Part shown: one piece after another, positions 1 to 8,628 of the stretch
Layout of the letters: every line of letters begins with the position of its first letter
Position numbering within the stretch: position 1 is the first letter of the stretch
Assembly (NCBI RefSeq): GCF_016798245.1
Contig: NZ_JAEUZA010000002.1
Location: forward strand, 62,001 to 126,000
Source of the DNA: Alkalicoccobacillus gibsonii
GTDB taxonomy: Bacteria; Bacillota; Bacilli; Bacillales; Bacillaceae_D
Length of the DNA: 64,000 nucleotides
Direction of reading: 5' to 3'
Notes under the pieces: generated by a model
The model's input: only the letters and a program-made list of their open reading frames with translations
What the model was told of the DNA's origin: nothing
Database searches by the model: none
Position numbers and translations under genes: made by a program

Positions 1-91
1 TCGCGAATATCCATGCATGATACGGAGATTTGTAAGATTCTCACCAATAAACATGCGCGCCCTCCCTTTACTTATCTAAATTACGGTTTAT

Positions 92-841
92 TTACTTCTC
101 ATCTTCTTCTTCCAATATTCCAATATCGAATGCAGCGGGATCCAGTAAGTCTTCACTCGCATCTGGAGCAACGACTTTCCGCTCTTCATCTGTTAATTCT
201 GCCCCAACTATATAGTGAGAAAGGTCTTCTACTTCATAAGCTATATTATTAGCTGGGTTTGGTAAATAATGCATGATTTCATCTATTTGAAATGCATCAT
301 CAAGTCTGTAAGTGAGAATATGAAACTCATTATAGTATGATTTGGAATGCTCTAATTCATCTTTCACTTGATTTTCTGTAACAAATAGAGAAAGTTGCTC
401 AGAGTGGTTAACCTCAGCTACTTGAGTGTCTTCATGGCTTGAAGAGAATGTTGCATTTTTATTAATTTGGGATAACTCATGCAGGTACGTACGCTTACGT
501 CCAATTTTACCACTATCAGTAGGAACTTTAGCTTGAGAAAAATTTTCTTTATTAAAGTACGCAGCGTTTTTGATTAAGAAAAGTTTTTTGGAGTCTCCGT
601 GTACAAACTGAAGATAAACCCATGTTAACCCAGCCTTTGATTTTAGATAAGTAAATCCTTGATCTCTACATTCTTCGGCTAATTTACTCTCTATAAAGTT
701 CCCCTTTGTCCAAGCAAAAGCAGAACTAATGATCATATTGTCTCTCCGGTCTTTTCTGTGTTCAATATATTCACGATATCCTTCTACTATAGCCTCGACT
801 ATCATCTTACTATGTTCTGAACTAAATTTGTATTGATCCAC
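92..841 (-). CDS. Hypothetical protein, 249 aa
   Basis: I do not recognise this protein with confidence. It is a soluble product with no signal peptide or membrane segment. The N-terminal half (about residues 1-125) is mixed alpha/beta, with a segment rich in aromatic residues and lysine around residues 60-100 (TYLKSKAGLTWVYLQF, LFLIKNAAYFN). The last 40 residues are strongly acidic and end EEEDEK. The start is an ATG in a reasonable context and the frame is open throughout. It stands alone and points away from the methionine-salvage operon that follows. The layout loosely recalls DUF5986-type proteins of bacilli, but that is only an impression. That it is a real gene is likely; its function is unknown. 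Confidence 0.7.
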   Translation of the reverse strand: MDQYKFSSEHSKMIVEAIVEGYREYIEHRKDRRDNMIISSAFAWTKGNFIESKLAEECRDQGFTYLKSKAGLTWVYLQFVHGDSKKLFLIKNAAYFNKENFSQAKVPTDSGKIGRKRTYLHELSQINKNATFSSSHEDTQVAEVNHSEQLSLFVTENQVKDELEHSKSYYNEFHILTYRLDDAFQIDEIMHYLPNPANNIAYEVEDLSHYIVGAELTDEERKVVAPDASEDLLDPAAFDIGILEEEDEK

Positions 842-1020
842 TAAGCATCACTCCAATTCAGATTAGTAAAGCATGTGTTTATTCTATTTTAGTTGATGAG
901 TAGACTTTTGAAAATGATTTTTCTTCATTTATTTAAAGTTTCATGCTTAGATATATAAATAATTTATAGTTGTGTTGGTGCCAGTACTATTTTTAATGAT
1001 ATGAGATCCCATTTCCCCAA
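842..1020. other. AT-rich intergenic spacer
   Basis: This spacer separates the leftward hypothetical gene from the S-box leader. It is AT-rich and should hold the promoter of the leftward gene, but I see no convincing paired -35/-10 boxes, hairpin or open reading frame in it. Confidence 0.5.
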
Positions 1021-1049
1021 TTGACAAAACTTAAAAACTTTCATACCAT
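1021..1049 (+). promoter_or_regulatory. Sigma-A promoter of the S-box operon
   Basis: A perfect -35 box TTGACA (1021-1026) is followed after 17 bp by TACCAT (1044-1049). Transcription would start near 1056, just ahead of the S-box aptamer, as expected for a riboswitch leader. Confidence 0.7.
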
Positions 1050-1072
1050 TGTGAAATACATATAACTGAATA

Positions 1073-1177
1073 TCTTATCCAGAGTGACTGAGGGACAGGC
1101 CCGATGACGTCCGGCAACCATCATGTGTGACATGAAAGGTGCTAATTCCTGCAGAATGTTTCATTCTGAGAGATAAG
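1073..1177 (+). promoter_or_regulatory. SAM-I (S-box) riboswitch aptamer
   Basis: The conserved S-box landmarks are present in order: the P1 strand CTTATC with AGAG (1074-1086), CTGAGGGAC (1088-1096), GGCCC followed by ATGA, and CCGGCAACC (about 1112-1120). A P3-type hairpin follows, then GGTGCTAATTCC and the closing P1 strand GAGATAAG (about 1170-1177). The element senses S-adenosylmethionine and in bacilli turns off methionine and cysteine genes when SAM is plentiful. Here it leads an ABC transporter and homocysteine methyltransferase operon, so the operon should be on during methionine starvation. Confidence 0.95.
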
Positions 1178-1187
1178 TTTTTTTATG

Positions 1188-1220
1188 AAAAGCCTCTTTC
1201 TGATGAAAGGGGCTTTTTTT
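1188..1220 (+). terminator. Riboswitch-controlled intrinsic terminator
   Basis: AAGCCTCTTTC pairs with GAAAGGGGCTT and is followed by a run of T. This is the expression platform of the S-box. The upstream GAGATAAG/TTTTTT segment would form the alternative antiterminator when SAM is low. Confidence 0.9.
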
Positions 1221-1270
1221 GTTTTTTTGATACGCATCAATGTGAATGGACATAGGGGGAGAGTTTAAGT

Positions 1271-2062
1271 ATGAAAAAATCAATCATTGCACTGTTAGGT
1301 TTAACGGTTCTTGCGAGTGGGTGCTCCACTGAAAACACGGCATATGTAGAGGACGTCATCTTAGTCGGAACGCAGAACGATTATCCGCCTTTCGCCTTTG
1401 CGGATGAGAGTAATGAGTTAACTGGCTATGATATTGAGGTTGTTCAGGAGATTGATAAGCGTCTAGACGGCTATGCCTTTGATTTTGTGGCGACGCCTTG
1501 GGATAGTATGTTCCTTGCCTTGGAATCAAATAAAATTCAAGCAGTAGCGGATCAGGTGGCGAAAACGCCTGAGCGTGAGGAGAAGTATTTGTTCTCAGAG
1601 GAGTCATACTTTGCTGCAGAGACAGTTATTGTCGTGAAGTCGGGTCAAGAGGACATTCAAACGATTGAGGATCTTGAGGGAAAAAAGGTCGGGGCACTCG
1701 CAGGGGATTCGTATACGCTGCTGCTTGAGGAGTATAACGAGGATGCGGAGAACCCGATTCAACTAGAGTACAGCGAGAGTGGCACGCCTGCTGAGATCCT
1801 GCAGGACGTACAAAATGGTCGAGTGGATGCGTATGTAAATGATCCAATTATGATTGATACGGTACTTGATAAATACGATCTCGATGTTGAGATTGTAGGC
1901 CAGTCGTTAGTAAATGACAATATGGGTATTGTCTTTGCAAAGTCTGAAGAGGGCGAAGAGCTGCAGAAGCTGATTGATCCGATTCTAAAGGAAATGAAGG
2001 AAGACGGGACATTAGCGAAGCTTTCAAAGAAATGGACAGGTGGGGAATACATTCCGGAGTAG
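1271..2062 (+). CDS. Amino-acid ABC transporter substrate-binding lipoprotein
   Basis: This is an extracellular solute receptor of the polar amino-acid family (SBP_bac_3). The N-terminus is a lipoprotein signal with lipobox LASGC, so Cys18 would be lipid-anchored. The mature domain has family hallmarks: NDYPPFAF near the start, TGYDIEVVQEI, WDSMFLALESNKIQAVADQVAKT, and the hinge region EDLEGKKVGALAGDSY. The C-terminus GTLAKLSKKWTGGEY is typical. The length of 263 aa is normal. It opens a four-gene operon with a permease, an ATPase and homocysteine S-methyltransferase behind a SAM riboswitch. That context points to a sulfur amino acid, most simply S-methylmethionine, rather than cystine. The ligand is inferred, not visible in the sequence. 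Confidence 0.93.
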   Translation: MKKSIIALLGLTVLASGCSTENTAYVEDVILVGTQNDYPPFAFADESNELTGYDIEVVQEIDKRLDGYAFDFVATPWDSMFLALESNKIQAVADQVAKTPEREEKYLFSEESYFAAETVIVVKSGQEDIQTIEDLEGKKVGALAGDSYTLLLEEYNEDAENPIQLEYSESGTPAEILQDVQNGRVDAYVNDPIMIDTVLDKYDLDVEIVGQSLVNDNMGIVFAKSEEGEELQKLIDPILKEMKEDGTLAKLSKKWTGGEYIPE

Positions 2063-2082
2063 AGTGAAGAGGGAGAGACATC

Positions 2083-2805
2083 ATGGAGAACTTACTAGAC
2101 CTTCAATTTCTAATTGAAAGCATTCCTTATATTCTGGCGCGTCTACCGATTACGCTTGGTATTGCGGTAGGGTCGCTCATCTTAAGTTTAATAATAGGCC
2201 TTGGTACAGCATTGATTAAAATTTATAAGGTTCCTGTTTTGCGGGTGATCTCTTCGGTCTATGTTTCGTTTGTCAGAGGAACACCGCTTCTCGTTCAACT
2301 GTACCTCGTTTTTTACGGGATTCCAAAGGTTATCTACTTCCTGCAGAGGGAACAAGGGTGGCTGCTTGGACTGGATGTGAATCTGATTGCTCCTGAAGTG
2401 TATGCTCTCTTAGCCTTTTCCTTTAATCTAGGGGCGTATTTGTCTGAGACCATTCGTTCAGCCATTGAGTCGGTAGATCGTGGGCAGTTTGAGGCGGCTA
2501 AGGCGATTGGGATGAAGCCAACTCAAATGATGCTGAAGATTATTTTCCCGCAGGCCTTAATTGTGGCGATTCCGAACCTTGGAAATATGTTCATCACAAC
2601 CATTAAGGACACGTCACTTGTCTTTATTATTGGGGTCATCGATATTATGGGCCAGGCAAAAATCCTCGGCTCACGCGGGTTAGCCTTTTTTGAGGTCTAT
2701 ATTGCGGTATCCATTATTTATTGGATCGTGTGCCTGATTGTAGAGAGAGCACTTGTAATCATCGAGAAGCGAGCTCGCAGATATGAAAGAGGGATTGCGT
2801 CATGA
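2083..2805 (+). CDS. Amino-acid ABC transporter permease (His/Glu/Gln family)
   Basis: This integral membrane subunit of a polar amino-acid importer has about five membrane helices. The family signature is clear: [17 protein letters not shown] near residue 65 and the EAA coupling loop [30 protein letters not shown] (the glycine-containing loop that contacts the ATPase) around residues 145-175. The 240 aa length is typical. It starts 20 nt after the receptor gene and its last codons overlap the start of the ATPase gene by 4 nt, so translation is probably coupled. It acts with the flanking receptor and ATPase under S-box control. Confidence 0.95.
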   Translation: MENLLDLQFLIESIPYILARLPITLGIAVGSLILSLIIGLGTALIKIYKVPVLRVISSVYVSFVRGTPLLVQLYLVFYGIPKVIYFLQREQGWLLGLDVNLIAPEVYALLAFSFNLGAYLSETIRSAIESVDRGQFEAAKAIGMKPTQMMLKIIFPQALIVAIPNLGNMFITTIKDTSLVFIIGVIDIMGQAKILGSRGLAFFEVYIAVSIIYWIVCLIVERALVIIEKRARRYERGIAS

Positions 2806-3557
2806 TTGGACTTGAGAACCTACATAAGTACTTTGGAAAGCACCACGTGCTAAAAGGAATTGATCTACAGGTAAACAAGGGTGAGGTTGTGTCGATCTTA
2901 GGCCCAAGTGGGTCAGGCAAATCGACTCTCCTGCGTTGCATGAATTTCCTGGAAGAGCCGACAAGTGGCTTTGTTGAAGTGAGTGGGAAGAGAGTGAATG
3001 TAGAGTCCGCTAGTAAGAAGGATATTCTAGCACTGCGTACGTCTACAGGCATGGTGTTCCAGCAATATAACCTATTCAAGAACCTAACCGTGCTCGACAA
3101 CGTTATGATTGGCTTAACGAGTGTGAAGCAGCTGAAAAAGAATGAAGCGAAGCAAAAAAGTATCAATATTTTAGAGCGTGTTGGTCTGGCCAATCGGTTA
3201 AGCCACTTTCCTGCTCAGCTATCAGGTGGACAGCAGCAACGGGTTGGAATTGCCCGGGCGCTTGCAATGAATCCTGAGGTGATGCTGTTTGATGAGCCGA
3301 CCTCTTCTCTTGATCCAGAGCTTGTGGACGAGGTCCTTGCAACTATCAAAGAGGTAGCGAATGAAGGCAACACGATGTTTATTGTGACGCATGAGCTTCA
3401 GTTTGCGAGAGAGATCTCTGACCGCGTCATCTTTATGGAGGACGGTAAAATTGTAGAAGAAGGTACGGCGGAACAGGTCTTTACCAACCCACGTGTGGAA
3501 AGAACAAGACAATTCTTAGGACGATTTCTTGAAGAAGGAGGGAAGGTAGAAAAATGA
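2802..3557 (+). CDS. Amino-acid ABC transporter ATP-binding protein
   Basis: This cytoplasmic ATPase powers the importer encoded upstream. Walker A is GPSGSGKST (about residues 34-42), the Q-loop lies in MVFQQYNLF, the ABC signature is [15 protein letters not shown], Walker B is [15 protein letters not shown], and the switch histidine is in [10 protein letters not shown]. At 251 aa it has the usual length of the GlnQ/TcyN group. Start and stop overlap the neighbouring genes by 4 nt (ATGA-type junctions), showing tight operon organisation. All catalytic motifs are intact. Confidence 0.96.
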   Translation: MIGLENLHKYFGKHHVLKGIDLQVNKGEVVSILGPSGSGKSTLLRCMNFLEEPTSGFVEVSGKRVNVESASKKDILALRTSTGMVFQQYNLFKNLTVLDNVMIGLTSVKQLKKNEAKQKSINILERVGLANRLSHFPAQLSGGQQQRVGIARALAMNPEVMLFDEPTSSLDPELVDEVLATIKEVANEGNTMFIVTHELQFAREISDRVIFMEDGKIVEEGTAEQVFTNPRVERTRQFLGRFLEEGGKVEK

Positions 3558-4489
3558 ACCCAATTGAACAGATCTTAACTGACTTTCCTTTAATGATTTT
3601 AGACGGGGCCCTGGCAACAGAGCTCGAACGCTATGGCTGTGACTTAAACGACCCATTGTGGTCAGCTAAGATCCTACTCGAGAAGCCGAGAGTGATCAAG
3701 CAGGTTCATACCGATTACTTTGAAGCGGGTGCTGACTGTGCGATTACAGCAAGCTATCAGGCCACTGTAAAAGGGTACAGAAGAAGGGGCTTAAGCGAAC
3801 TTGAAGCCGCTATGTTGATTAAGCAATCGGTTGAGCTTGCGGTGGACGCACGGGATGCGTTTTGGCGTGTTGAGACGAATCAGCATGGTCGTCCGAAGCC
3901 ACTTGTTGCTGCATCTGTTGGTCCATACGGTGCCTATCTTGCGGATGGCTCTGAATTTCATGGAGACTATGGATTATGCGAAGAGGAGCTCGTTTTATTT
4001 CATAGAGAAAGAATCAGACTCTTGATTGAAGCGGGTGCGGATGTACTGGCATGTGAGACGATTCCTTGTTTAGTAGAGGCCAAAGCCATTGCACGTGTTC
4101 TAAAGGACTTTCCTGATGTGTATGCATGGCTCTCGTTTAGCGCAAAGGACGAGCAACATATTAATAGCGGAGAAAAAATAGCCGATTGCGCAAGGTGGCT
4201 TGAAGGAGAGCCACAAATTGCGGCAGTTGGCATTAACTGTACGGCTCCGCAGTTTGTAGAATCGTTGATTACTGAGGCAAAAGCGCACACAGCGAAGCCG
4301 ATTATTGTGTATCCCAATTTGGGAGAAACGTATGATCCAGAGAGTAAGCAGTGGAGTAATGAAGGTTCAGCTGAGCCGTTTGTGGTGAACACAAAACGAT
4401 GGTTTGAAGCTGGAGCAACGGTGATTGGTGGCTGCTGTCGGACAACGCCTGAGGATATTCGCGGGATTCGTACGTGGGCGCGGGGGTAG
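3554..4489 (+). CDS. mmuM: Homocysteine S-methyltransferase
   Basis: This enzyme transfers a methyl group from S-methylmethionine (or S-adenosylmethionine) to homocysteine, making methionine. The product belongs to the S-methyl-trans (PF02574) family: [24 protein letters not shown] at the N-terminus, [18 protein letters not shown], and the zinc-thiolate ligands in GINCTAP and [11 protein letters not shown] near the C-terminus. The 311 aa length matches MmuM/YbgG. It is the last gene of the S-box operon and overlaps the ATPase gene by 4 nt. In Bacillus subtilis the equivalent enzyme is paired with an amino-acid permease (YbgF); here an ABC transporter takes that place. Confidence 0.94.
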   Translation: MNPIEQILTDFPLMILDGALATELERYGCDLNDPLWSAKILLEKPRVIKQVHTDYFEAGADCAITASYQATVKGYRRRGLSELEAAMLIKQSVELAVDARDAFWRVETNQHGRPKPLVAASVGPYGAYLADGSEFHGDYGLCEEELVLFHRERIRLLIEAGADVLACETIPCLVEAKAIARVLKDFPDVYAWLSFSAKDEQHINSGEKIADCARWLEGEPQIAAVGINCTAPQFVESLITEAKAHTAKPIIVYPNLGETYDPESKQWSNEGSAEPFVVNTKRWFEAGATVIGGCCRTTPEDIRGIRTWARG

Positions 4490-4522
4490 GGAGCATTATT
4501 CCTTCTAATTTAAGATAGTTTT

Positions 4523-4552
4523 AAAGGACATTGAAGTTCCAATGTCCTTTTT
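4523..4552 (+). terminator. Intrinsic terminator of the mmuM operon
   Basis: AAAGGACATTG and CAATGTCCTTT form an 11-bp stem with a 6-nt loop, ending in a T run. Confidence 0.9.
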
Positions 4553-4637
4553 GCTATATAAGGAAATAGCAACATTCGTGATATAATAGAAGAAATTAGT
4601 AGAACGTTCAATCTCTTAATATCAGAGGGGGATTCAA

Positions 4638-5444
4638 GTGACTAGCGAAGCAGATATTCTCATTTATCAGACAGAAGAAGGCAATACAAAAATAGACGTA
4701 AGACTAGAAAACGAAACGGTTTGGATGACGCAAAAGGCTATAGCAGAACTTTACCAAAAAGGTGTCAATACCATTAATGAACATATCAAAAACATATACA
4801 TAGAAGGCGAACTTAATGAATCGGCAACTATTCGGAAAAACCGAATAGTTCAATTCGAAGGAAAACGAGAAGTTGAACGGGAGGTATCCTTTTATAATCT
4901 CGAGATGATTATTGCTATTGGTTACCGGGTTCGTTCGCATAGAGGTACGCAATTCCGTCAATGGGCAACAGAACGATTAAATGAATATTTAGTAAAAGGC
5001 TTTACAATGAATGATGACCGCCTAAAAGAGATGCGTAACTTTGGTAAGGATTATTTCGATGAATTATTTGAACGTATTCGAGATATTCGTTCGTCAGAAA
5101 AAAGGTTTTATCAAAAGATTACAGATATCTATGCTACTGCGGTTGATTATGACTCTAAAGCTGAGCAATCACAGAAATTCTTTGCTACCGTGCAAAATAA
5201 ATTACACTTTGCCATCCATGGTCATACAGCTCAAGAATTAATTGTTAGCAGAGTGGATGCTAAAAAGAAAAATATGGGTTTAACGTCTTGGAAAGGTGAT
5301 AAAGTGCGAAAACAAGACATTGGAGTTGCTAAGAACTATTTAGACGAGAAAGAAATGAAGCAACTTAACCGAATTGTAACGATGTATCTTGACTATGCCG
5401 AAGATCAAGCGGAGCGGAACCAGCCAATCGGTTGTTCAAAGTAG
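4638..5444 (+). CDS. RhuM-like protein, C-terminally truncated
   Basis: The product belongs to the RhuM ('virulence protein RhuM') family, whose biochemical role is not settled. Visible landmarks are ILIYQTEEGNTKIDVRLENETVWMTQ at the start, AIAELYQKGVNTINEHIKNI, the FYNLEMIIAIGYRVRS...QFRQWATERLNEYLVKGFTMNDDRL block (the best conserved part), and HGHTAQELIVSRVDAKKKNMGLTSWKG. Family members usually run to about 330 residues and continue past AERNQPI with a further helical domain. Here the similarity stops at NQPI, followed by four unrelated residues and a stop. The downstream DNA is instead the tail of an MFS transporter gene, so a deletion probably joined the two. A TATAAT box lies at 4582-4587. 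The remaining protein may or may not fold. Confidence 0.75.
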   Translation: MTSEADILIYQTEEGNTKIDVRLENETVWMTQKAIAELYQKGVNTINEHIKNIYIEGELNESATIRKNRIVQFEGKREVEREVSFYNLEMIIAIGYRVRSHRGTQFRQWATERLNEYLVKGFTMNDDRLKEMRNFGKDYFDELFERIRDIRSSEKRFYQKITDIYATAVDYDSKAEQSQKFFATVQNKLHFAIHGHTAQELIVSRVDAKKKNMGLTSWKGDKVRKQDIGVAKNYLDEKEMKQLNRIVTMYLDYAEDQAERNQPIGCSK

Positions 5445-5748
5445 CATTTTCTTAATTGCATCCAGTGTGGTGTTGGGTGTTTTGTTCATCATGCTTGTTA
5501 TGTTTGTAGATGACGCTTGGTTGGATATGACGCCATCCTCCATCAGAGTGAGGGTGTTTAGTTTGAGAAGGTTGGTTACGTTTGTAAGCATACCTGCTGG
5601 AAATGTCATCATGGGATTTGGAGGTGCAGCCTTAGGCTATATGGTGATTCTACGGTGGTTGGTAGGCTTTATGATTGTTGCACTCATTTTGAGTATCTTC
5701 ATGCTAAAGGGCTGGAATCAAGAAACGGAAGTAAAAAAAGCTTCATAG
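5426..5748 (+). pseudogene. 3' remnant of an MFS transporter gene
   Basis: In frame 2 the DNA encodes the last roughly 100 residues of a major facilitator permease. It reads SSIFLIASSVVLGVLFIMLVMF (one membrane helix), PSSIRVRVFSLRRLVTFVSIPAGNVIMGFGGAALGYM (the helix 10-11 signature) and a last helix ending in a charged tail. The first three quarters of such a protein are missing. The only in-frame start lies inside the RhuM-like gene in another frame, so the fragment has no credible start of its own. It is most simply the product of a deletion that removed the 3' end of the RhuM gene together with the 5' end of this one. Confidence 0.75.
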
Positions 5749-5766
5749 AAAGTCGTACATATCTAA

Positions 5767-5804
5767 AGAACCCCCTCCTTCATAATTGGATAGAGGGGGT
5801 TCTT
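5767..5804. terminator. Bidirectional intrinsic terminator
   Basis: AAGAACCCCCTC and GAGGGGGTTCTT form a 12-bp stem between the rightward MFS remnant and the leftward yesL gene. A run of T on one strand and A on the other suits termination in both directions. Confidence 0.8.
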
Positions 5805-5805
5805 C

Positions 5806-6414
5806 TTATGCATCAACCTTCCGAAAAGCTAACCTCGCAGACGACAACACCACTAGCCCCAGCGCACTCATACTAAAGAAAAGACCAACTCCTGAAACAA
5901 ACGTAATGAGGAGATAGACAGCAAAAAATCCAAAGATCATTGTCAGACTTGCGACCGGATTATAAATGGCAAGCAGGAAGGCATTTTTTAGATGCGTTTT
6001 GATCGATGCTTGAAATTCAACGTATAAGGAAAGAAAGTAACACACAACCAATAGAAAGAAGCAGGCTGTAATGATGGTTGCTAAATAAAAGGCTTGAGAG
6101 AGATCGGTATTCATTGTCTGGAGGAATTGAATGTTACTAATAAGGATAAGGGATAAAAGGACAATGCAAAGACCCACTCCATTGCTTTTAATAAATTCCT
6201 CTTTATAAAAGCCCCAAAAAGTCTTAAAGATCAATCCTTCATTTTGGTTAATGAGCTGCCTGAGTGTTGCAAGCAATGCCACGGTTGCAGGGAAGACCCC
6301 AAAGAGTCCGAGTCCCAGGATCGTGAAGAGGATCCAGAGTAGGTTAATGAATGCTAATCGGTAGAACCAAACACAGAATGTATAAATTGGGCCGGAAATG
6401 GCATTGAGGTACAT
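5806..6414 (-). CDS. yesL: YesL family (DUF624) membrane protein
   Basis: This small integral membrane protein of the DUF624 family has about five hydrophobic helices. It carries typical features such as WFYRLAFINLLWILFTILGLGLFGVFPATVALLATLRQ at the N-terminus. The function of the family is unknown, but its genes usually sit beside YesM/YesN-type sensor systems and CUT1 sugar transporters, as here. I chose the ATG at 6414 (MYLNAIS...) because AGGAGGA lies 6 nt upstream of it; the longer 219-residue reading has no comparable ribosome site. The predicted length of 202 aa matches the family. It is divergent from the sugar ABC operon. Confidence 0.85.
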   Translation of the reverse strand: MYLNAISGPIYTFCVWFYRLAFINLLWILFTILGLGLFGVFPATVALLATLRQLINQNEGLIFKTFWGFYKEEFIKSNGVGLCIVLLSLILISNIQFLQTMNTDLSQAFYLATIITACFFLLVVCYFLSLYVEFQASIKTHLKNAFLLAIYNPVASLTMIFGFFAVYLLITFVSGVGLFFSMSALGLVVLSSARLAFRKVDA

Positions 6415-6718
6415 TGAGCTTCCTCCTATATCTAGCATTTTGATATAGACTATATCATGCTTCATGTGTATTTTTGACTTAAAGGCAAGGGAGGTAAAGA
6501 TAATCTCTAAAAAGTAAAAAATCTACACCTCTTTGGACGAGCAATCTGGATAAAAGTCGACAAATCTTTTGACGGAAGTACCTTATTATCAGGATCAAAC
6601 CGTTGATTATACTGAGTTTCTGACGTTGATGCGTGTTCAATAAAGTCTTGTATGCATCATTCTGTGGGCAATTAAGAAAGTAAAATTTGTACGCAGAACA
6701 GTCAAGATCGTTCATTTA
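6415..6718. other. Intergenic region without a convincing gene
   Basis: This spacer separates yesL from the sugar ABC operon. A leftward 78-codon frame (6479-6715) has no ribosome site and no family resemblance, so I leave it out. The stretch should hold the promoters of both flanking units. The only clear signal is the cre-like site at its right edge. Confidence 0.5.
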
Positions 6719-6732
6719 TGTAAGCGCTTTAA
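6719..6732 (+). promoter_or_regulatory. Candidate cre (CcpA) site
   Basis: TGTAAGCGCTTTAA agrees with the cre consensus TGWAANCGNTNWCA at nearly all constrained positions. It lies about 40 nt before the first sugar permease gene, a position where CcpA would repress the operon when preferred sugars are present. Confidence 0.7.
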
Positions 6733-6773
6733 AAAGGTAAGATGGGTTTAACCCAGCTAGAGAGGTGAAGTGA

Positions 6774-7721
6774 ATGAACAGTGAAATGAAAGCGCAATCA
6801 AAAAAGCTCTTACGAAAAAAACCACAAACGAGTAAGAGTCCTTTAAACAGTTGGCGTGACGCAGTGGCAGGTTGGGTCTTTATTGGTCCAATGTTCATTG
6901 GGACATCCATCCTCGTTATCTTTCCGATTCTTTCTTCATTAACGTTAAGCTTTACGAACTGGAATATTGTCGCGGGATATGAGAATGCGGAGTTTATAGG
7001 ACTCGATAACTTTGTAGCATTGTTTAATGACCCGCTTTTCATTAAGTCATTAGGGAATAACTTTCTACTTCTGTTAGCCATACCGATTACGTTATTCATC
7101 TCATTAACGCTTGCTACGATTATTAACAAATATATTTACTTTAAGGATTTCTTTAAAGTGATCTTCTTCATGCCTTTTATCTCAAGTATCGTGGCAGTTG
7201 CTGTCGTCTTCCGGGTGTTATTCCATCCCACTCAAGGGCCGATCAACCAGTTGTTGATGACGCTTGGAATTGATAACCCACCAGGATGGATAGCAGATAT
7301 CTCATTTGCTCTACCATCGGTTATGCTCATCATGATTTGGACGGGGATTGGGTTTAACTTAATCATCTATCTTGCTGGACTACAAAGTATTCCAAAGGAG
7401 CTGTATGAGGCTGCGCAAATCGACGGAGCATCAGCCTGGTATCAATATAAGAAAATAACGATACCTCTTGTTTCACCTACGACGTTTCTCTTATTTGTAA
7501 CCGGAATTATTTCTAGCTTTAAAATCTTTGACTTAATCATCGTCTTAACAGGTGGTGGACCAGCGAACTCAACTAAGGTTCCGGTGGTTTACTTATATGA
7601 AAAAGCCTTCTTGGACCTACGTGCAGGCTATGCTTCATCGATTTCATTAGTCATTTTCGTCATTATCTTAATCATTACGTACCTTCAATTTAAGGGGCAG
7701 AAAAAATGGGTGAACTATTAA
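6774..7721 (+). CDS. Sugar ABC transporter permease (CUT1, MalF/LacF type)
   Basis: This membrane subunit of a carbohydrate importer is predicted to have six helices: an N-terminal one near residues 30-55 (GWVFIGPMFIGTSILVIFPILSSLTLSF) and five more. The EAA coupling motif is ELYEAAQIDGASAWYQYKKITIPLVSPTT (about residues 218-246), and FKIFDLIIVLTGGGPANST is typical of the subgroup. Its 315 aa length is normal. It pairs with the second permease 13 nt downstream and the binding protein after it. No ATPase is encoded here, so a shared MsmX/UgpC-type ATPase elsewhere is probably used, as is common in bacilli. Confidence 0.95.
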   Translation: MNSEMKAQSKKLLRKKPQTSKSPLNSWRDAVAGWVFIGPMFIGTSILVIFPILSSLTLSFTNWNIVAGYENAEFIGLDNFVALFNDPLFIKSLGNNFLLLLAIPITLFISLTLATIINKYIYFKDFFKVIFFMPFISSIVAVAVVFRVLFHPTQGPINQLLMTLGIDNPPGWIADISFALPSVMLIMIWTGIGFNLIIYLAGLQSIPKELYEAAQIDGASAWYQYKKITIPLVSPTTFLLFVTGIISSFKIFDLIIVLTGGGPANSTKVPVVYLYEKAFLDLRAGYASSISLVIFVIILIITYLQFKGQKKWVNY

Positions 7722-7734
7722 GAGGGGTGAGTAA

Positions 7735-8568
7735 ATGAAGAAACCAATCAATGGTAAAAAGATTTTCGTTACAGTGTTGATGTTCATTTTGGGAATCTGC
7801 TTCATGACTCCATTCTTATGGATGATCTCAGCTTCCCTTAAGGTAGAGGAAGAAGTATTAACGTATCCGATTCAGTGGATTCCAACAACATGGAATGCGA
7901 TTGAAAACTATCGTGAGGTCTGGACAGGGACGATGCCATTCTTCTTATTATATTGGAATTCAATTAAGGTTTCAGTTCTAACAACTCTTACATCTGTCGC
8001 CGTTTCAGCGCTTGCTGCATACGGATTTTCAAAGGTTGAATTCAAAGGTAGAAACCTAGTCTTTATGCTGGTATTAGCGACATTCATGATCCCGCCTCAA
8101 ACCTTGCTTGTCACTCAATTCATCCTGTACCGGACGCTTGGCTTGTATGATACGCATATGGGATTAATTTTATTAAATAGCTTTAGTGTTTTTGGAACCT
8201 TTATGCTTCGGCAATTCTTCTTAGGAGTTGGGAATGAAATTATTGAATCAGCGAGAATGGATGGTGCAGGTCACTTCCGCATCTTTAGATCCATTGCCTT
8301 TCCTTTAGTGAAGCCAGCGATCGCAACCTACGCCATTCTACGATTCATCTGGACATGGAACGATTTCCAATATCCACTTATTTTCTTACGAAGCAAGGAG
8401 CTTTTTACAATTCAACTAGGGGTGCAGAGCTTTGCGGATGAACACGGAAGCATCTATTCGCTAATGATGGCCGCCTCTGTTTCAGCCATCATACCGCTCT
8501 TAATTGTCTTTATTATCGGACAGAAGCAGGTTATTGAAGGCATACAACTTGGAGGCGTTAAGGGCTAA
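7735..8568 (+). CDS. Sugar ABC transporter permease (CUT1, MalG/LacG type)
   Basis: This is the second membrane subunit of the carbohydrate importer, with six predicted helices. Family marks are FMTPFLWMISASLK at the N-terminus, the short helix run ALAAYGFSKVEFKGRN, and the EAA loop ESARMDGAGHFRIFRSIAFPLVKPA (about residues 170-195), followed by WTWNDFQYPLIFL. Length of 277 aa is typical. The gene has a clear ribosome site (AGAGGGG) and lies between the other permease and the substrate-binding lipoprotein. Confidence 0.95.
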   Translation: MKKPINGKKIFVTVLMFILGICFMTPFLWMISASLKVEEEVLTYPIQWIPTTWNAIENYREVWTGTMPFFLLYWNSIKVSVLTTLTSVAVSALAAYGFSKVEFKGRNLVFMLVLATFMIPPQTLLVTQFILYRTLGLYDTHMGLILLNSFSVFGTFMLRQFFLGVGNEIIESARMDGAGHFRIFRSIAFPLVKPAIATYAILRFIWTWNDFQYPLIFLRSKELFTIQLGVQSFADEHGSIYSLMMAASVSAIIPLLIVFIIGQKQVIEGIQLGGVKG

Positions 8569-8628
8569 ACAAGGCATCAACCATTTAGTGGTTCACTATA
8601 AAAACGCACAAAAAGGGGAGTAGATAAC

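Noticed and set aside
13-252. Rightward 79-codon frame at the window start
   Set aside because: It overlaps the end of the well-supported leftward gene and has no ribosome site.
4638-5444. RhuM-like gene as part of a restriction or toxin-antitoxin island
   Set aside because: No methylase, endonuclease, antitoxin, integrase or transposase gene is nearby, so there is no support for a defence island here.
6479-6715. Leftward 78-codon frame
   Set aside because: No ribosome site, no recognisable family and odd composition; it lies in the control region of two divergent units.
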